A stretch of 64,000 bases of DNA from VRUE01 sp963715625 (GTDB lineage Bacteria > Actinomycetota > Thermoleophilia > Solirubrobacterales > 70-9), in NCBI GenBank assembly GCA_963715625.1, contig OY970260.1, positions 1,364,001 to 1,428,000 of the forward strand, in the 5' to 3' direction. The notes beneath the pieces were generated by a model. It was not told where the DNA came from. It did not search any database and saw only the letters and a list, made by a program, of their open reading frames with translations. Below, one piece after another: positions 16,180 to 23,560 of the stretch (position 1 is the stretch's first letter; each line of letters begins with the position of its first letter). Made by a program: the position numbers and the translations under genes.

Positions 16180-16530
16180 ATCGCGAAGCGAGGCAAGAGG
16201 CGACGCCCGCGGGAGAAGGCGACGACCGTCGAGTACGTCGACGCGGAGGGCAACACCCTGACCCTGCGCGAGACGCTCAGCGCCGGGACCGTCGCCAAGC
16301 TCGAAGAGGGCCCGGCGACGGCGGCGACGACGCAGGACGACGCCTGGCGCCGCCGCTCGGAGGCGCTCTTCGAGCGCCTCGTCGTGAGCTGGGAGATCGC
16401 GGGCCTGCCGCTGGAGGACCAGAAGATGCTGCTCGGCCGCTACCGGATGGCCGACCCGGCCACCCAGCAGTGGGTCCGTGAGACGATCGACGCGCACCTG
16501 CGGCGCTATATCCCGGAGCTCTCCGGGTAG
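16180..16530 (+). CDS. conserved-looking hypothetical protein without a canonical start
   Basis: The frame reads about 116 residues from just after the ArfB stop to TAG at 16528. The composition is protein-like and acidic after a basic N-terminus: KRGKRRRPREKATTVEYVDA, then a helical region (DDAWRRRSEALFERLVVSWE, LLGRYRMADPATQQWVRE). I do not recognise the family. As with ArfB, there is no ATG/GTG/TTG at the expected position (an ATC follows the overlapping TGAG), so it may depend on coupling or start internally at the GTG before SWEIAGLPL. Confidence 0.55.
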   Translation: MAKRGKRRRPREKATTVEYVDAEGNTLTLRETLSAGTVAKLEEGPATAATTQDDAWRRRSEALFERLVVSWEIAGLPLEDQKMLLGRYRMADPATQQWVRETIDAHLRRYIPELSG

Positions 16531-16558
16531 CCAGAGCAGACCAACGAAAGGAGCCGGC

Positions 16559-16939
16559 ATGTTCGCGAACACCAAGGCAACCAGCAGCTTCGCGGTCGAC
16601 GACGTCGACGCGGCGAAGCGGTTCTACGGCGAGACCCTGGGGCTCGGGACGACGGACCTGAGCGAGGAGTTCGGAGTGATGTCGATCCAGCTCGCCGGCG
16701 ACCGCCGGGTCCTCGTCTACCGCAAGGACGACTTCACCCCCGCCACCTACACGGTTCTCAACTTCGAGGTCGACGACGTCGACGCGGCCGTCGACGAGCT
16801 GGCGGCCAGGGGCGTGGCATTCGAGCGCTACGACGGCCTCGACCAGGACGAGAAGGGCATCGCCCGCGGCCCCGGCCCGATGATCGCCTGGTTCAAGGAT
16901 CCGGCCGGGAACATCCTCGCGGTGCTGCAGCAGGGGTAG
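16559..16939 (+). CDS. VOC (glyoxalase/bleomycin-resistance fold) protein
   Basis: A 126-residue single-unit VOC-superfamily protein: VDDVDAAKRFYGETLGLGTTD near the start and WFKDPAGNILAVLQQG at the end are the characteristic halves. Only some metal-site residues can be assigned, so it may be an enzyme or a binding protein. A strong ribosome-binding site AAAGGAG sits 5 bases before the ATG, fixing the start at 16559. It is a single gene between the ArfB run and a VapBC pair. Confidence 0.85.
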   Translation: MFANTKATSSFAVDDVDAAKRFYGETLGLGTTDLSEEFGVMSIQLAGDRRVLVYRKDDFTPATYTVLNFEVDDVDAAVDELAARGVAFERYDGLDQDEKGIARGPGPMIAWFKDPAGNILAVLQQG

Positions 16940-16965
16940 GGAATGGCCGCTGCTACTCTTTACCT

Positions 16966-17205
16966 ATGGCAGAGAAGGTAAAGAATCAGACCAGGGTTTC
17001 CAGCAAGCACCAGGTGACGATTCCCGTAGGCGCCTTCCGCAAGGCGGGCTTCGAGCCCGGGGACACTCTCAAGGTAGAGGCCGAGGGAGCCGGTCGCGTG
17101 GTCCTGACGCGGGTCGATGAGCTGGTCGATCGCTACTCCGGGTGCCTGGACACCGGCGGCGATCTGCGCGAGCGCGTGGAAGGACTGCGCGAGGAGTGGC
17201 GGTAG
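16966..17205 (+). CDS. vapB: AbrB/MazE-type antitoxin (VapB)
   Basis: A 79-residue swapped-hairpin DNA-binding protein: TRVSSKHQVTIPVGAFRKAG and FEPGDTLKVEAEG are the AbrB-type beta-hairpin signature. The acidic and basic C-terminal helix (DLRERVEGLREEWR) would bind and neutralise the PIN toxin encoded in the overlapping downstream gene. It is expected to autorepress the pair. Confidence 0.87.
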   Translation: MAEKVKNQTRVSSKHQVTIPVGAFRKAGFEPGDTLKVEAEGAGRVVLTRVDELVDRYSGCLDTGGDLRERVEGLREEWR

Positions 17206-17600
17206 CCCTCGGCTCCGACGCCGTCGTCGGCTTTCTCGATCGGAAAGACGCCCTCCACGATGCAGCCGACGCGGCGATCCGCGACCTCGTTCGCGAGCAG
17301 CGGCTGCTGGTTTCGGCAGTGACCTACGCCGAGGTGCTGACCGGCGCCTGGCTCGGCCACCACGACGAGAACCAGGTCCGGGGGTTCTTCACCCAACTGA
17401 TCTCCGAGGTTCTCCCGGTCGACACGACCGTCGCGGACAAGGCGGCCGAGTTTCGCTCGCGCCTCAAGCCGCTGCGGATGCCAGACGCCCTGATCCTCGC
17501 CACGGCGGAGACCAACCCGGATGTGGACCTGATCGTGACCGGCGATGCACAGGCGCCCAAGGTCCCTGGGCTGGATTGCGCTATCCGTCTGCTGCGCTGA
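17196..17600 (+). CDS. vapC: PIN-domain toxin (VapC family)
   Basis: A 134-residue PIN ribonuclease from GTG 17196, which overlaps the antitoxin stop by 10 bases. Acidic residues are seen in ALGSDAVVGFLD, VTYAEVLTG and MPDALILATAE. The first Asp is shifted relative to classic LDTS-type PINs (GSDAVVGFLD) but fills the same place. It is likely an RNase released when VapB is degraded. The pair combines an AbrB-type antitoxin with a PIN toxin, a common mixed arrangement. Confidence 0.86.
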   Translation: MAVALGSDAVVGFLDRKDALHDAADAAIRDLVREQRLLVSAVTYAEVLTGAWLGHHDENQVRGFFTQLISEVLPVDTTVADKAAEFRSRLKPLRMPDALILATAETNPDVDLIVTGDAQAPKVPGLDCAIRLLR

Positions 17601-17674
17601 TCGGGGCAGTCTTACGTTCCCGCTTTCAGGCGAAAGCAGGCGCGCGGCGAAGACCCGCGTTAGCGTGGTGGGGG

Positions 17675-18094
17675 ATGAAGGCCCCGAAGAAGACCCGGCT
17701 GCAAAGGGTCACGAGGAAGCTCGGAAATCCGCTGCGTATGTGGCCGCTTCGCTTGGGGCTTCCCAGCCCGCCCTACAAGCCGGGAAACGCGATTATCGTG
17801 GAGACGATTGGGCGTCGCTCGGGGAAGCGCCGCAGGGTGCCGGTCGGCTTCCTCGAAGAGGATGGCAAGTTGATCGTGGTAGCCGAGGACGGCTTGGCCA
17901 CCGCGTGGGTGCGTAACGCGCTTGACGGGGACGATCGCCTGCGCGTTTTCTTGCGCAGGGAATGGCGCGATGCCAGCCTTCAGCCGCGGGAGGGAGAGCC
18001 GGAGGTCTACCTGCGTCGCATGAACAAGGTTCACGCGGCCTTCCTACGGTTTGGGTCTTCCACTCCCGCGCTCATCGAGATCACCCTGGAGTAG
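17675..18094 (+). CDS. nitroreductase-fold (DUF385/Ddn-like) deazaflavin-dependent protein
   Basis: A 139-residue split-barrel protein. VETIGRRSGKRRRVPVGFLE and IVVAEDGLATAWVRNA are the signature of the Ddn/DUF385 family, which uses F420 (or sometimes FMN) to reduce quinones and nitro compounds. F420 use is inferred from the family only. The ATG at 17675 agrees with family length. It is a lone gene between two toxin-antitoxin pairs. Confidence 0.83.
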   Translation: MKAPKKTRLQRVTRKLGNPLRMWPLRLGLPSPPYKPGNAIIVETIGRRSGKRRRVPVGFLEEDGKLIVVAEDGLATAWVRNALDGDDRLRVFLRREWRDASLQPREGEPEVYLRRMNKVHAAFLRFGSSTPALIEITLE

Positions 18095-18213
18095 CCACTG
18101 CGCCGGCGAGTAGCGGATGGCTCGATCGACACGAATCTGGACCGCGGTCATTGCTGCGGTGGGTGCTGCTTTGAGCGAAGCCCAGGCGCGAGCGGCATAT
18201 GTCAGGGTCTAGA

Positions 18214-18226
18214 TATATCGGATATA
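18214..18226. promoter_or_regulatory. palindromic operator TATATCGGATATA for the RHH antitoxin
   Basis: A perfect TATATC-G-GATATA palindrome sits 8 bases before the ATG of the ribbon-helix-helix gene in an otherwise GC-rich region. RHH antitoxins typically bind such sites to repress their own operon. It overlaps a plausible -10 region. Confidence 0.6.
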
Positions 18227-18234
18227 CTGTGCCA

Positions 18235-18480
18235 ATGGCCAAGGTCCTGGTTTCGATCGATGACAGGCTGCTGCGGCGCATCGACCGCGCCGCGAGCGCG
18301 AGCGGCAAGTCGCGCAGCGCCTATCTCTCTCAGCTCGCCGAAAGCGCCGCGGCACGCGACTCCGGACCCGGGAAGACCGCTGCCGCGCGGGCGGCGCTGC
18401 GAAGGCTCGACCGCCTCTTCGCCGCGGCACCCGCCGGCGACTCCACGGCGGCGATCCGTGCTGCGCGGGACGCGCGGTGA
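18235..18480 (+). CDS. vapB: ribbon-helix-helix antitoxin (VapB type)
   Basis: An 81-residue protein with an N-terminal RHH fold: AKVLVSIDDRLLRRIDRAAS gives the DNA-binding strand and first helix, and SGKSRSAYLSQLAES the second helix. The alanine/arginine-rich C-terminus is the probable toxin-binding segment. Its stop overlaps the following GTG start (GTGA), coupling it to the PIN toxin. A palindromic operator candidate lies directly upstream. Confidence 0.87.
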   Translation: MAKVLVSIDDRLLRRIDRAASASGKSRSAYLSQLAESAAARDSGPGKTAAARAALRRLDRLFAAAPAGDSTAAIRAARDAR

Positions 18481-18881
18481 CCGAAGCTGTCCTTGACGCC
18501 TCGGTCGTGCTGAAGTGGTTTCACTCTGAGGGGGAGGAGAACGTCGAGGCTGCGCGCCGCCTGCGCGAGCGCTTCGAGGCAGGTGAGCTTCGTGCGCTGG
18601 CGCCGCCGCTGCTCTGGCTCGAGATGCTGAACGTCGCCGCTCGCCGTTGGCGCTGGACGCAGGAGCGGCTTGAGCAGCTCGCGATGTCCCTGCCCGAGCT
18701 GGGCTTCGAGCTGCTCGAGCCGGAGCTTCCCGACATCGCCCGCTGGTCGGGCCGCGGCCTCACCGCCTATGACGCCGCCTGCGTGGCCGCCGCCGAGCAC
18801 ACGGGTGTCGAGCTGATCACCGACGATACGGAAATCGTCCGGGTCGCCCCCGGGCTCGCTGTCGCCCTCGCCAGTCAGTAG
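18477..18881 (+). CDS. vapC: PIN-domain toxin (VapC family)
   Basis: A 134-residue PIN ribonuclease from GTG 18477. AVLDASVVLKWFHSEGEE contains the first Asp, WLEMLNVAARR the Glu, TAYDAACVAAAEHTG and LITDDTEIV the remaining acidic residues, so the active site appears complete. It is partnered with the RHH antitoxin just upstream. It is one of three VapC-type toxins in the window, each with a different antitoxin fold. Confidence 0.9.
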   Translation: MTEAVLDASVVLKWFHSEGEENVEAARRLRERFEAGELRALAPPLLWLEMLNVAARRWRWTQERLEQLAMSLPELGFELLEPELPDIARWSGRGLTAYDAACVAAAEHTGVELITDDTEIVRVAPGLAVALASQ

Positions 18882-18941
18882 AGGCATTTGAATCGAGGAA
18901 ACGCTGCTCCCCTGCGCGAGAAGCAGGTTGGCGATTCGAGC

Positions 18942-18996
18942 TGTAGAGCCAAGTTCGGGACAGGGTTAGAACCACTCCCTGATTTTTGGCTCTACA
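18942..18996. repeat. hairpin-forming palindrome between vapC and tRNA-Val
   Basis: TGTAGAGCCAA (18942-18952) pairs with TTGGCTCTACA (18986-18996); an inner CAGGG/CCCTG pair strengthens it. The surrounding 180 bases (18882-19066) hold no gene. A second small hairpin, GGAACC-8-GGTTCC (19031-19050), lies just past the tRNA 3' end. Confidence 0.65.
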
Positions 18997-19066
18997 AAGG
19001 GAAATCCGATGGGCCTGGTTGGAAGTCTTTGGAACCAGAACGACGGTTCCATTAGCGACTACGAGG

Positions 19067-19138
19067 TGGGCGCGGCTGGGTTCGAACCAGCGACCTCTCG
19101 CGTGTGAGGCGAGCGCTCTCCCGCTGAGCTACGCGCCC
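19067..19138 (-). tRNA. tRNA-Val (anticodon CAC)
   Basis: On the minus strand the 72-nt sequence begins GGGCGCGTAGCTCAGCGGGA, folds into the normal cloverleaf with anticodon stem CTCGC/GCGAG and loop CTCACAC, has TTCGAAC in the T-loop, and ends CGCGCCCA. CAC decodes GTG. The 3' CCA is not encoded (the genome reads CCT). Confidence 0.95.
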
Positions 19139-19178
19139 GGGAGAGGGATCAATCATAGGCGGGCGGGGTAGATTGGGA

Positions 19179-20393
19179 TCAGGCTGGGGCGGGGGCCTCG
19201 GCGGCCGGCGGTGGCTCGTCCCCCTGCTCGGCCTCGGAGCGCTTGCGAAGGCCAAGGCCGACGAAGGGGAAGACGAGGGTGGAGAGCATGGCGGCGCCGA
19301 CCAGGCCGGCGGCGGTCGAGGCCTTCATGTGGCCGCCGTCGACGGCGAGGGTGGTGATCGCGACGACGAGGGGGAGCTCGGTCGCCGAGTAGAAGGCGAG
19401 CGCGGCGCGGTCGCGGTCGCCGAGGACGCCGCGGTAGAGGAGCAGGGCGGGGGTGCCGCGGACGACGAGGAAGAGGCCGAAGAACATCGCGAGCTTGAGC
19501 AGGGCGGTGGCCGAGGCGAGGGCGTCGAGGTCGAACTCGATCCCGCTGGTGACGAAGAAGAAGGGGACGAAGAAGCCGAACCCGACCGCGGTCAGCTTCG
19601 ACTCGAAGACCTGCAGCTCGCGGCCCTTGAGGGCGAGGCGGACGATCATGCCGGCGACGAAGCCACCGATCAGGACGTCGAGGCCGAGCTTGCCGGCGAG
19701 CAGGACGAGGCCGAAGACGAGCACGACCGTGATCCGCACCGCCAGCTGGCTGCTCGCCTCGAAGGTGCGTTCCAATGCCGGCCAGCCGCGCCAGGCGAGC
19801 CGCACCGAGACCAGCGCCAGGGCGAGCGCCAGGAGGACGAAGGCGACCAGGATCGCCGCCTCGTGCAGCGGGTGGCTGGTGGAGAGGAAGAGAGTGACGA
19901 GGAGGATCGGGCCGAACTCGCCGACCCCCCCGGCCGCCAGCAGGTAGGTGCCGAACCTCGTCCTCAGCTCGCCGTTGTCGCGCAGGATCGGGATCAACGT
20001 GCCGATCGCCGTCGTCGCCATCGCCGAGCCGGTGTAGAGGAAGGAGAGCACGATCCCAGCGGCGGCGAGCACGCCGCCGATCGCGTAGGCGAGCACGATC
20101 GAGAGCAGCCAGCCCCAGGCGCCGAGCTTCAGCGGCGTTCCCTTGATCCGCTCGAAGTCGATCTCGTAGCCGGCGAAGAAGAAGAGCATGCCGAGGCCGA
20201 GGTTGGAGAAGAATCCGATGAATTCGTCGGTCTTCGCCAGGTCGAGCACCTGCGGCCCGACGACGATCCCCATCAGCAGCTCGACCACGACGACCGGCGG
20301 GGCGAAGCGCTTCGGCACGGCCGCGACCGTGATTGCCGCCAGCGCGGCGATCGTGACGATGACGAAGAAGGAATCGGTGTCGACCTGGATCAC
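19179..20393 (-). CDS. CPA2-family cation:proton antiporter
   Basis: A 404-residue, about twelve-helix Kef/NapA-type exchanger. FFSNLGLGMLFFFAGYEID near residues 60-78 and FFVPFFFVTSGIEFDLDAL near 275-295 are the conserved helices, the second carrying the typical SG-x-D/E region. No C-terminal TrkA/RCK nucleotide-binding domain is present; the chain ends in a short Ala/Pro/Glu tail. Exchange of Na+ or K+ for H+ across the membrane is the family role; the ion is not determined. It is transcribed away from the SRP RNA. Confidence 0.9.
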   Translation of the reverse strand: MIQVDTDSFFVIVTIAALAAITVAAVPKRFAPPVVVVELLMGIVVGPQVLDLAKTDEFIGFFSNLGLGMLFFFAGYEIDFERIKGTPLKLGAWGWLLSIVLAYAIGGVLAAAGIVLSFLYTGSAMATTAIGTLIPILRDNGELRTRFGTYLLAAGGVGEFGPILLVTLFLSTSHPLHEAAILVAFVLLALALALVSVRLAWRGWPALERTFEASSQLAVRITVVLVFGLVLLAGKLGLDVLIGGFVAGMIVRLALKGRELQVFESKLTAVGFGFFVPFFFVTSGIEFDLDALASATALLKLAMFFGLFLVVRGTPALLLYRGVLGDRDRAALAFYSATELPLVVAITTLAVDGGHMKASTAAGLVGAAMLSTLVFPFVGLGLRKRSEAEQGDEPPPAAEAPAPA

Positions 20394-20436
20394 GGCAGCG
20401 GGACGATCCTATGTCCGGCAGGGTAGAATCGGCGAT

Positions 20437-20708
20437 GGACCGTGCTAGGCGGGGAATCAGCGGTGCCCTGTAACCCGCAATCCGCTCTAGCGGGGCCGAA
20501 TCCCGTTCCGAGGGGCTGGCCGTCGGGGTCAGTGCGCCGCGAGCGGCGTTGACGGCCGGGTCCTGCGCGACGTGGGCACGCGAACCAGGTCAGGTCCGGA
20601 AGGAAGCAGCCTTAAGCGGATGCCGCGGGTGCCGCAGGCGAGCCCGGCTCGAGCCAAGCGCGACGGACACGCCCGGTGACTTCGCTTCGAAGGCGGGGCG
20701 CACGGTCC
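20437..20708 (+). ncRNA. ffs: signal recognition particle RNA, large bacterial type
   Basis: The domain IV hallmark GGTCAGGTCCGGAAGGAAGC is at about 20588-20607. The 5' part GTGCTAGGCGGGGAATCAGC and GGTGCCCTGTAACCCGCAAT matches the Alu domain of the Bacillus-type RNA. The 5' end GGACCGTGC pairs with the 3' end GCACGGTCC (20700-20708), giving about 272 nt, nearly the B. subtilis length. A -10 box TAGAAT (20424-20429) lies 7 bases before the start. With Ffh it targets membrane proteins to the translocon. The Alu domain is unexpected, since well-known actinobacteria carry a short form. Confidence 0.9.
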
Positions 20709-20725
20709 ATTTCATTTCCTTCCCG

Positions 20726-20773
20726 CTGACTTCGCGGTTTGGGATGCATATACATCCCAAACCGCGAAGTCAG
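20726..20773. repeat. perfect palindrome between SRP RNA and ABC permease
   Basis: Perfect 21-bp arms at 20726-20746 and 20753-20773 (CTGACTTCGCGGTTTGGGAT...) with a CATATA loop. The right arm contains the stop codon (20770-20772) of the minus-strand permease. It may separate the converging transcripts, but there is no T-tract. Confidence 0.88.
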
Positions 20774-21609
20774 TCGATCAGGCGGGCTTCCATGCGGTTG
20801 ACGGCGATCCGCCACATCGCCAGGGCGAAGGCGACGAGGCCGGCGAAGCGGAGCAGGTCGACCGCTTCGTAGCCGAAGGCGCCGCCGCGGACCAGTTCGA
20901 CCAGCTGGTGCAGGGGGTTGAGCTGGGCGAGGACCTGGAAGCCCTCGGGCAGCCCTTCGATCGGGAAGAAGGCGCCGGAGACGAGGAAGAGCGGCGTGAC
21001 GAAGAGCGCGGTGACGTAGTTGAACTGGTCGATCTTGACGGCGATCGCCGCCATCGTTATGCCGAAGCCGGCGAAACCGAGCGCCGTGAAGAAGCAGAAG
21101 ATCGGCACCAGCAGCATCCCCCAGGCGGGGTCGAGGCCGAACCCGATCGTGACCAGCAGCGGCACGCAGCCGTAGACGCTGGCGCGGGCGCCGATCCAGA
21201 GCATCTCGGCGCTGACCAGCTCCTCGACGTCGACCGGCGCGGCGAGGATCGCGTCGTAGGTGTTCTGGAAGCGGTGCTTGACGAAGGTGCCGAACATCGC
21301 CGGCAGGGCGCTGGAGAAGATCACCGCGGTGGCGACCATTCCGGTGCCGACGAACTGGACGTAGGGGACGCCGTTTACTTCGTCGACCAGGGTCGCGCTG
21401 AGGCCGAGGCCGAAGGCGAGCAGGTAGACGATCGGTTCGAGCACGCTGGAGAAGGTCGTCCCCTTCCAGTAGGTGCGGAAGTTGGCGACCTCGCGGCTCA
21501 TCACGCCGGAGATCGCGGCGGGTTCGAGCCGGCGCAGCCGGCGGCCGCCCGGCGCATCATTTCCGTATTGACCGTCTATGTGACGGCCAATACGGGATTC
21601 AGCGCTCAT
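20770..21609 (-). CDS. ABC-2 type exporter permease (NodJ/DrrB-like)
   Basis: A 279-residue, six-helix ABC-2 permease. AAPVDVEELVSAEMLWIGAR, SGAFFPIEGLPEGFQVLAQL and NPLHQLVELVRGGAFG are diagnostic for the NodJ/daunorubicin-type exporters. The start overlaps the ATPase stop by 4 bases (ATGA), fixing it at 21609. Residues 6-15 (RIGRHIDGQY region) come from a palindrome inserted a few codons after the start; the conserved body begins around VMSREVANFRTYWKG. The gene ends inside another palindrome. The substrate may be a lipid, drug or glycan. Confidence 0.9.
   Translation of the reverse strand: MSAESRIGRHIDGQYGNDAPGGRRLRRLEPAAISGVMSREVANFRTYWKGTTFSSVLEPIVYLLAFGLGLSATLVDEVNGVPYVQFVGTGMVATAVIFSSALPAMFGTFVKHRFQNTYDAILAAPVDVEELVSAEMLWIGARASVYGCVPLLVTIGFGLDPAWGMLLVPIFCFFTALGFAGFGITMAAIAVKIDQFNYVTALFVTPLFLVSGAFFPIEGLPEGFQVLAQLNPLHQLVELVRGGAFGYEAVDLLRFAGLVAFALAMWRIAVNRMEARLID
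21564..21594. repeat. palindrome in frame at the permease N-terminus
   Basis: CGTATTGACCGTC (21564-21576) pairs with GACGGCCAATACG (21582-21594), with one mismatch. It lies 15 bases inside the permease gene, leaves the frame open, and leaves the ATGA coupling with the ATPase gene intact. Confidence 0.75.
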
Positions 21610-22496
21610 TCGGCCTCCACCCCCGTCAGCAGGACGAAGACGTCCTCCAGCGAGGCGGCCCGGATCACCGCGTCCTCGGGGACCGCTCCGTCGCCGGCCC
21701 GCTCGGAGCCGACGATCGCGATCGCCGGCCCCGCCGGCCGCACCGCGAGCCCCTGTCCCTCGGCTACGGCGCGGACTTCGGTCAGGCGTTCCGGCGGCCC
21801 GTAGATCTCGGCGGTGTGGGTGCCGGCATGGGCGGCGATCAGCTCGGCCGGCGTGGCGCGGGCGATGATCCTGCCCCTGTTCATCACCGCGACCTCGTCG
21901 GCGAGCCGCTCGGCCTCCTCGATGTAGTGGGTCGACATCAGGATCGTCGTGCCGTGCGCGCGCAGGTCGTCGATCAGGGCCCAGAGCTCGGTGCGGATCT
22001 GGGGGTCGAGACCGACCGTGGGCTCGTCGAGCAGGATCAGCTTTGGTTCGTGCACGAGCCCGCGGGCGAGCAGGAGGCGGCGGCGCATCCCGCCCGAGAG
22101 CTTGTCGACCGCCTCGCGGCGGCGACCGCGCAGGCGCGCCAGGTCGAGCGCCCGGTCGACGGCCGCGCCGACGTCCGCCACCCGGTACAGGCGCGCGTAC
22201 ACCGCCAGGTTGTCCTCGACCGTGACGTCCACGTCGAGGTTGTCGAGCTGCGGGACGACGCCCATCTCGGCCCGGGCGGCCTTGGCGTCGCCTGGGAACT
22301 CGTGGCCGAGCACCCGCAGCTCGCCCGCGTCGGCGATCGCCTGCCCGGTGAGCAGCCGCATAGTCGTCGACTTGCCGGCACCGTTGGGCCCGAGCAGGCC
22401 GAGGCAGATGCCCTCCGGCACCTCGAGGTCGAGCCCGTCCACCGCCGTGATCGGGCCGAAGCGCTTGACCGCGCCGCGGAGCTCTATCGCCGCCAT
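21606..22496 (-). CDS. ABC exporter ATP-binding protein (NodI/DrrA-like)
   Basis: A 296-residue ABC ATPase: Walker A GPNGAGKST near residues 37-45, Q-loop VVPQLDNLD, signature LSGGMRRRLLLARGL, Walker B LILLDEPTVGLDP and switch His in MSTHYIEEAERL. The last 80 residues are the extra C-terminal domain usual in DrrA-type proteins. It drives the ABC-2 permease encoded immediately downstream. Confidence 0.94.
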   Translation of the reverse strand: MAAIELRGAVKRFGPITAVDGLDLEVPEGICLGLLGPNGAGKSTTMRLLTGQAIADAGELRVLGHEFPGDAKAARAEMGVVPQLDNLDVDVTVEDNLAVYARLYRVADVGAAVDRALDLARLRGRRREAVDKLSGGMRRRLLLARGLVHEPKLILLDEPTVGLDPQIRTELWALIDDLRAHGTTILMSTHYIEEAERLADEVAVMNRGRIIARATPAELIAAHAGTHTAEIYGPPERLTEVRAVAEGQGLAVRPAGPAIAIVGSERAGDGAVPEDAVIRAASLEDVFVLLTGVEAE

Positions 22497-22506
22497 TCCT
22501 CGATTC

Positions 22507-23478
22507 TCAATGATCGGCTGCGCCGGCGAGGCGCTCGGCGAGCCAGAGGTCGCAGAGCCAGTCCGCCTGTTCGCCGCCCTTGCGGGTGACGACGATGCCC
22601 TCCGGGCCGCCCTCGACGGTGAGTTTCTTCCACCGGGTCGAGTTGGGGACAGCGCCCAGGGTCTCGGCGACGTTCGCCGGCGAATCCTTCGCGGGCCGCA
22701 CCCTGCCGTCCCTTGCCTTGGCCTCGAATGCCGGTGTTGCGACGAGGACCTTGACCTCGCTGCGGCCGTCGCCGAGGCGCACCGAGACCTGCCGCCCGTG
22801 CCGCTCGCCGCTCAGCACGAGCGCACCGCGGATCCTCGGCCCGACCCGTCCGGTCGTCGCGTCGCGCGTCTCGATGCTGACCTTCGGCCGCTCGGTCACC
22901 TCGAAGCCGAGCGGGGCCATTGCCAGGCCGACCTTCTCGTAGCCCTCATCCATCTCGCCGCCCGGAGCGACGGCTCGGATGCTGCCGTAGATCGCCGCGA
23001 TCGCGATCAGGGGGCCGCCGATCAGCAGCGGCACGAAGCTTTCGAGCAGGTAGATCGAGGGGACGGTGAGGAAGATCAGCAGCGTCACCACCATCGCCAG
23101 CCCCTGGCTGCGCCGGCCGGCGTCCCACATCTGGCTGCGGGCCTCGATCGCCTCGCGTCCGATTGGCTCGATCGCGAGCGCCGCCCAGAGCTCCTGCTCG
23201 GTCATCGCCGTCGGGTCCTCGATCCTGCCGCCGCCTTCCGCGACTGCGCGCTGCACGGCCTTGGCATCGCCCCCAGCCGCGCGGCTCAGGTCCGATCGCT
23301 GCAGGGCGAAGAGGGCGATCATGAAGACGGCGAGCACGCCGAAGATCAGCGCGTAGGTCGTCTTCGGGTTGGCCTGCCCTTCGCCGGTGGTGAGGGCGAT
23401 GACGACGACGATCCCGGCGACGACGATGACCCCGATCAGCCCGAACAGCCCCGATCGCCTGAACCCTCCGCTGAACAC
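22507..23478 (-). CDS. membrane protein of unknown function
   Basis: A 323-residue protein from GTG 23478 with four predicted helices in two pairs (GLFGLIGVIVVAGIVVVIAL, YALIFGVLAVFMIALFAL, then MVVTLLIFLTVPSIYLL and FVPLLIGGPLIAIAAIYGSI), followed by a soluble C-terminal half of about 150 residues that includes WKKLTVEGGPEGIVVTRKG. The overall plan (two TM pairs, then a soluble domain of beta-rich look) recalls DUF3137-type proteins, but I do not claim membership. It ends 10 bases before the ABC ATPase start and may be co-transcribed with it. Confidence 0.75.
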   Translation of the reverse strand: MFSGGFRRSGLFGLIGVIVVAGIVVVIALTTGEGQANPKTTYALIFGVLAVFMIALFALQRSDLSRAAGGDAKAVQRAVAEGGGRIEDPTAMTEQELWAALAIEPIGREAIEARSQMWDAGRRSQGLAMVVTLLIFLTVPSIYLLESFVPLLIGGPLIAIAAIYGSIRAVAPGGEMDEGYEKVGLAMAPLGFEVTERPKVSIETRDATTGRVGPRIRGALVLSGERHGRQVSVRLGDGRSEVKVLVATPAFEAKARDGRVRPAKDSPANVAETLGAVPNSTRWKKLTVEGGPEGIVVTRKGGEQADWLCDLWLAERLAGAADH

Positions 23479-23497
23479 GCCGCCACCCTACCCCCAT

Positions 23498-23552
23498 CCC
23501 GCCGACGGGCCGATACGTCAAGTATGCGTTGACGTATCGGCCCGTCGGCGGG
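23498..23552. repeat. palindrome family D, copy 2 (perfect 24-bp arms)
   Basis: Arms at 23498-23521 and 23529-23552 are perfectly complementary over 24 bp (CCCGCCGACGGGCCGATACG...) around a 7-base loop. It fills the space between two minus-strand genes (ends at 23561, starts at 23478). It shares its base with 13534-13580. Confidence 0.9.
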
Positions 23553-23560
23553 CGTTTGGA

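Noticed and set aside
19031..19050. GGAACC hairpin as terminator of tRNA-Val
   Set aside because: It is followed by AAAGACTTCC on the tRNA strand and not by a T-tract, so it is recorded only as a hairpin.
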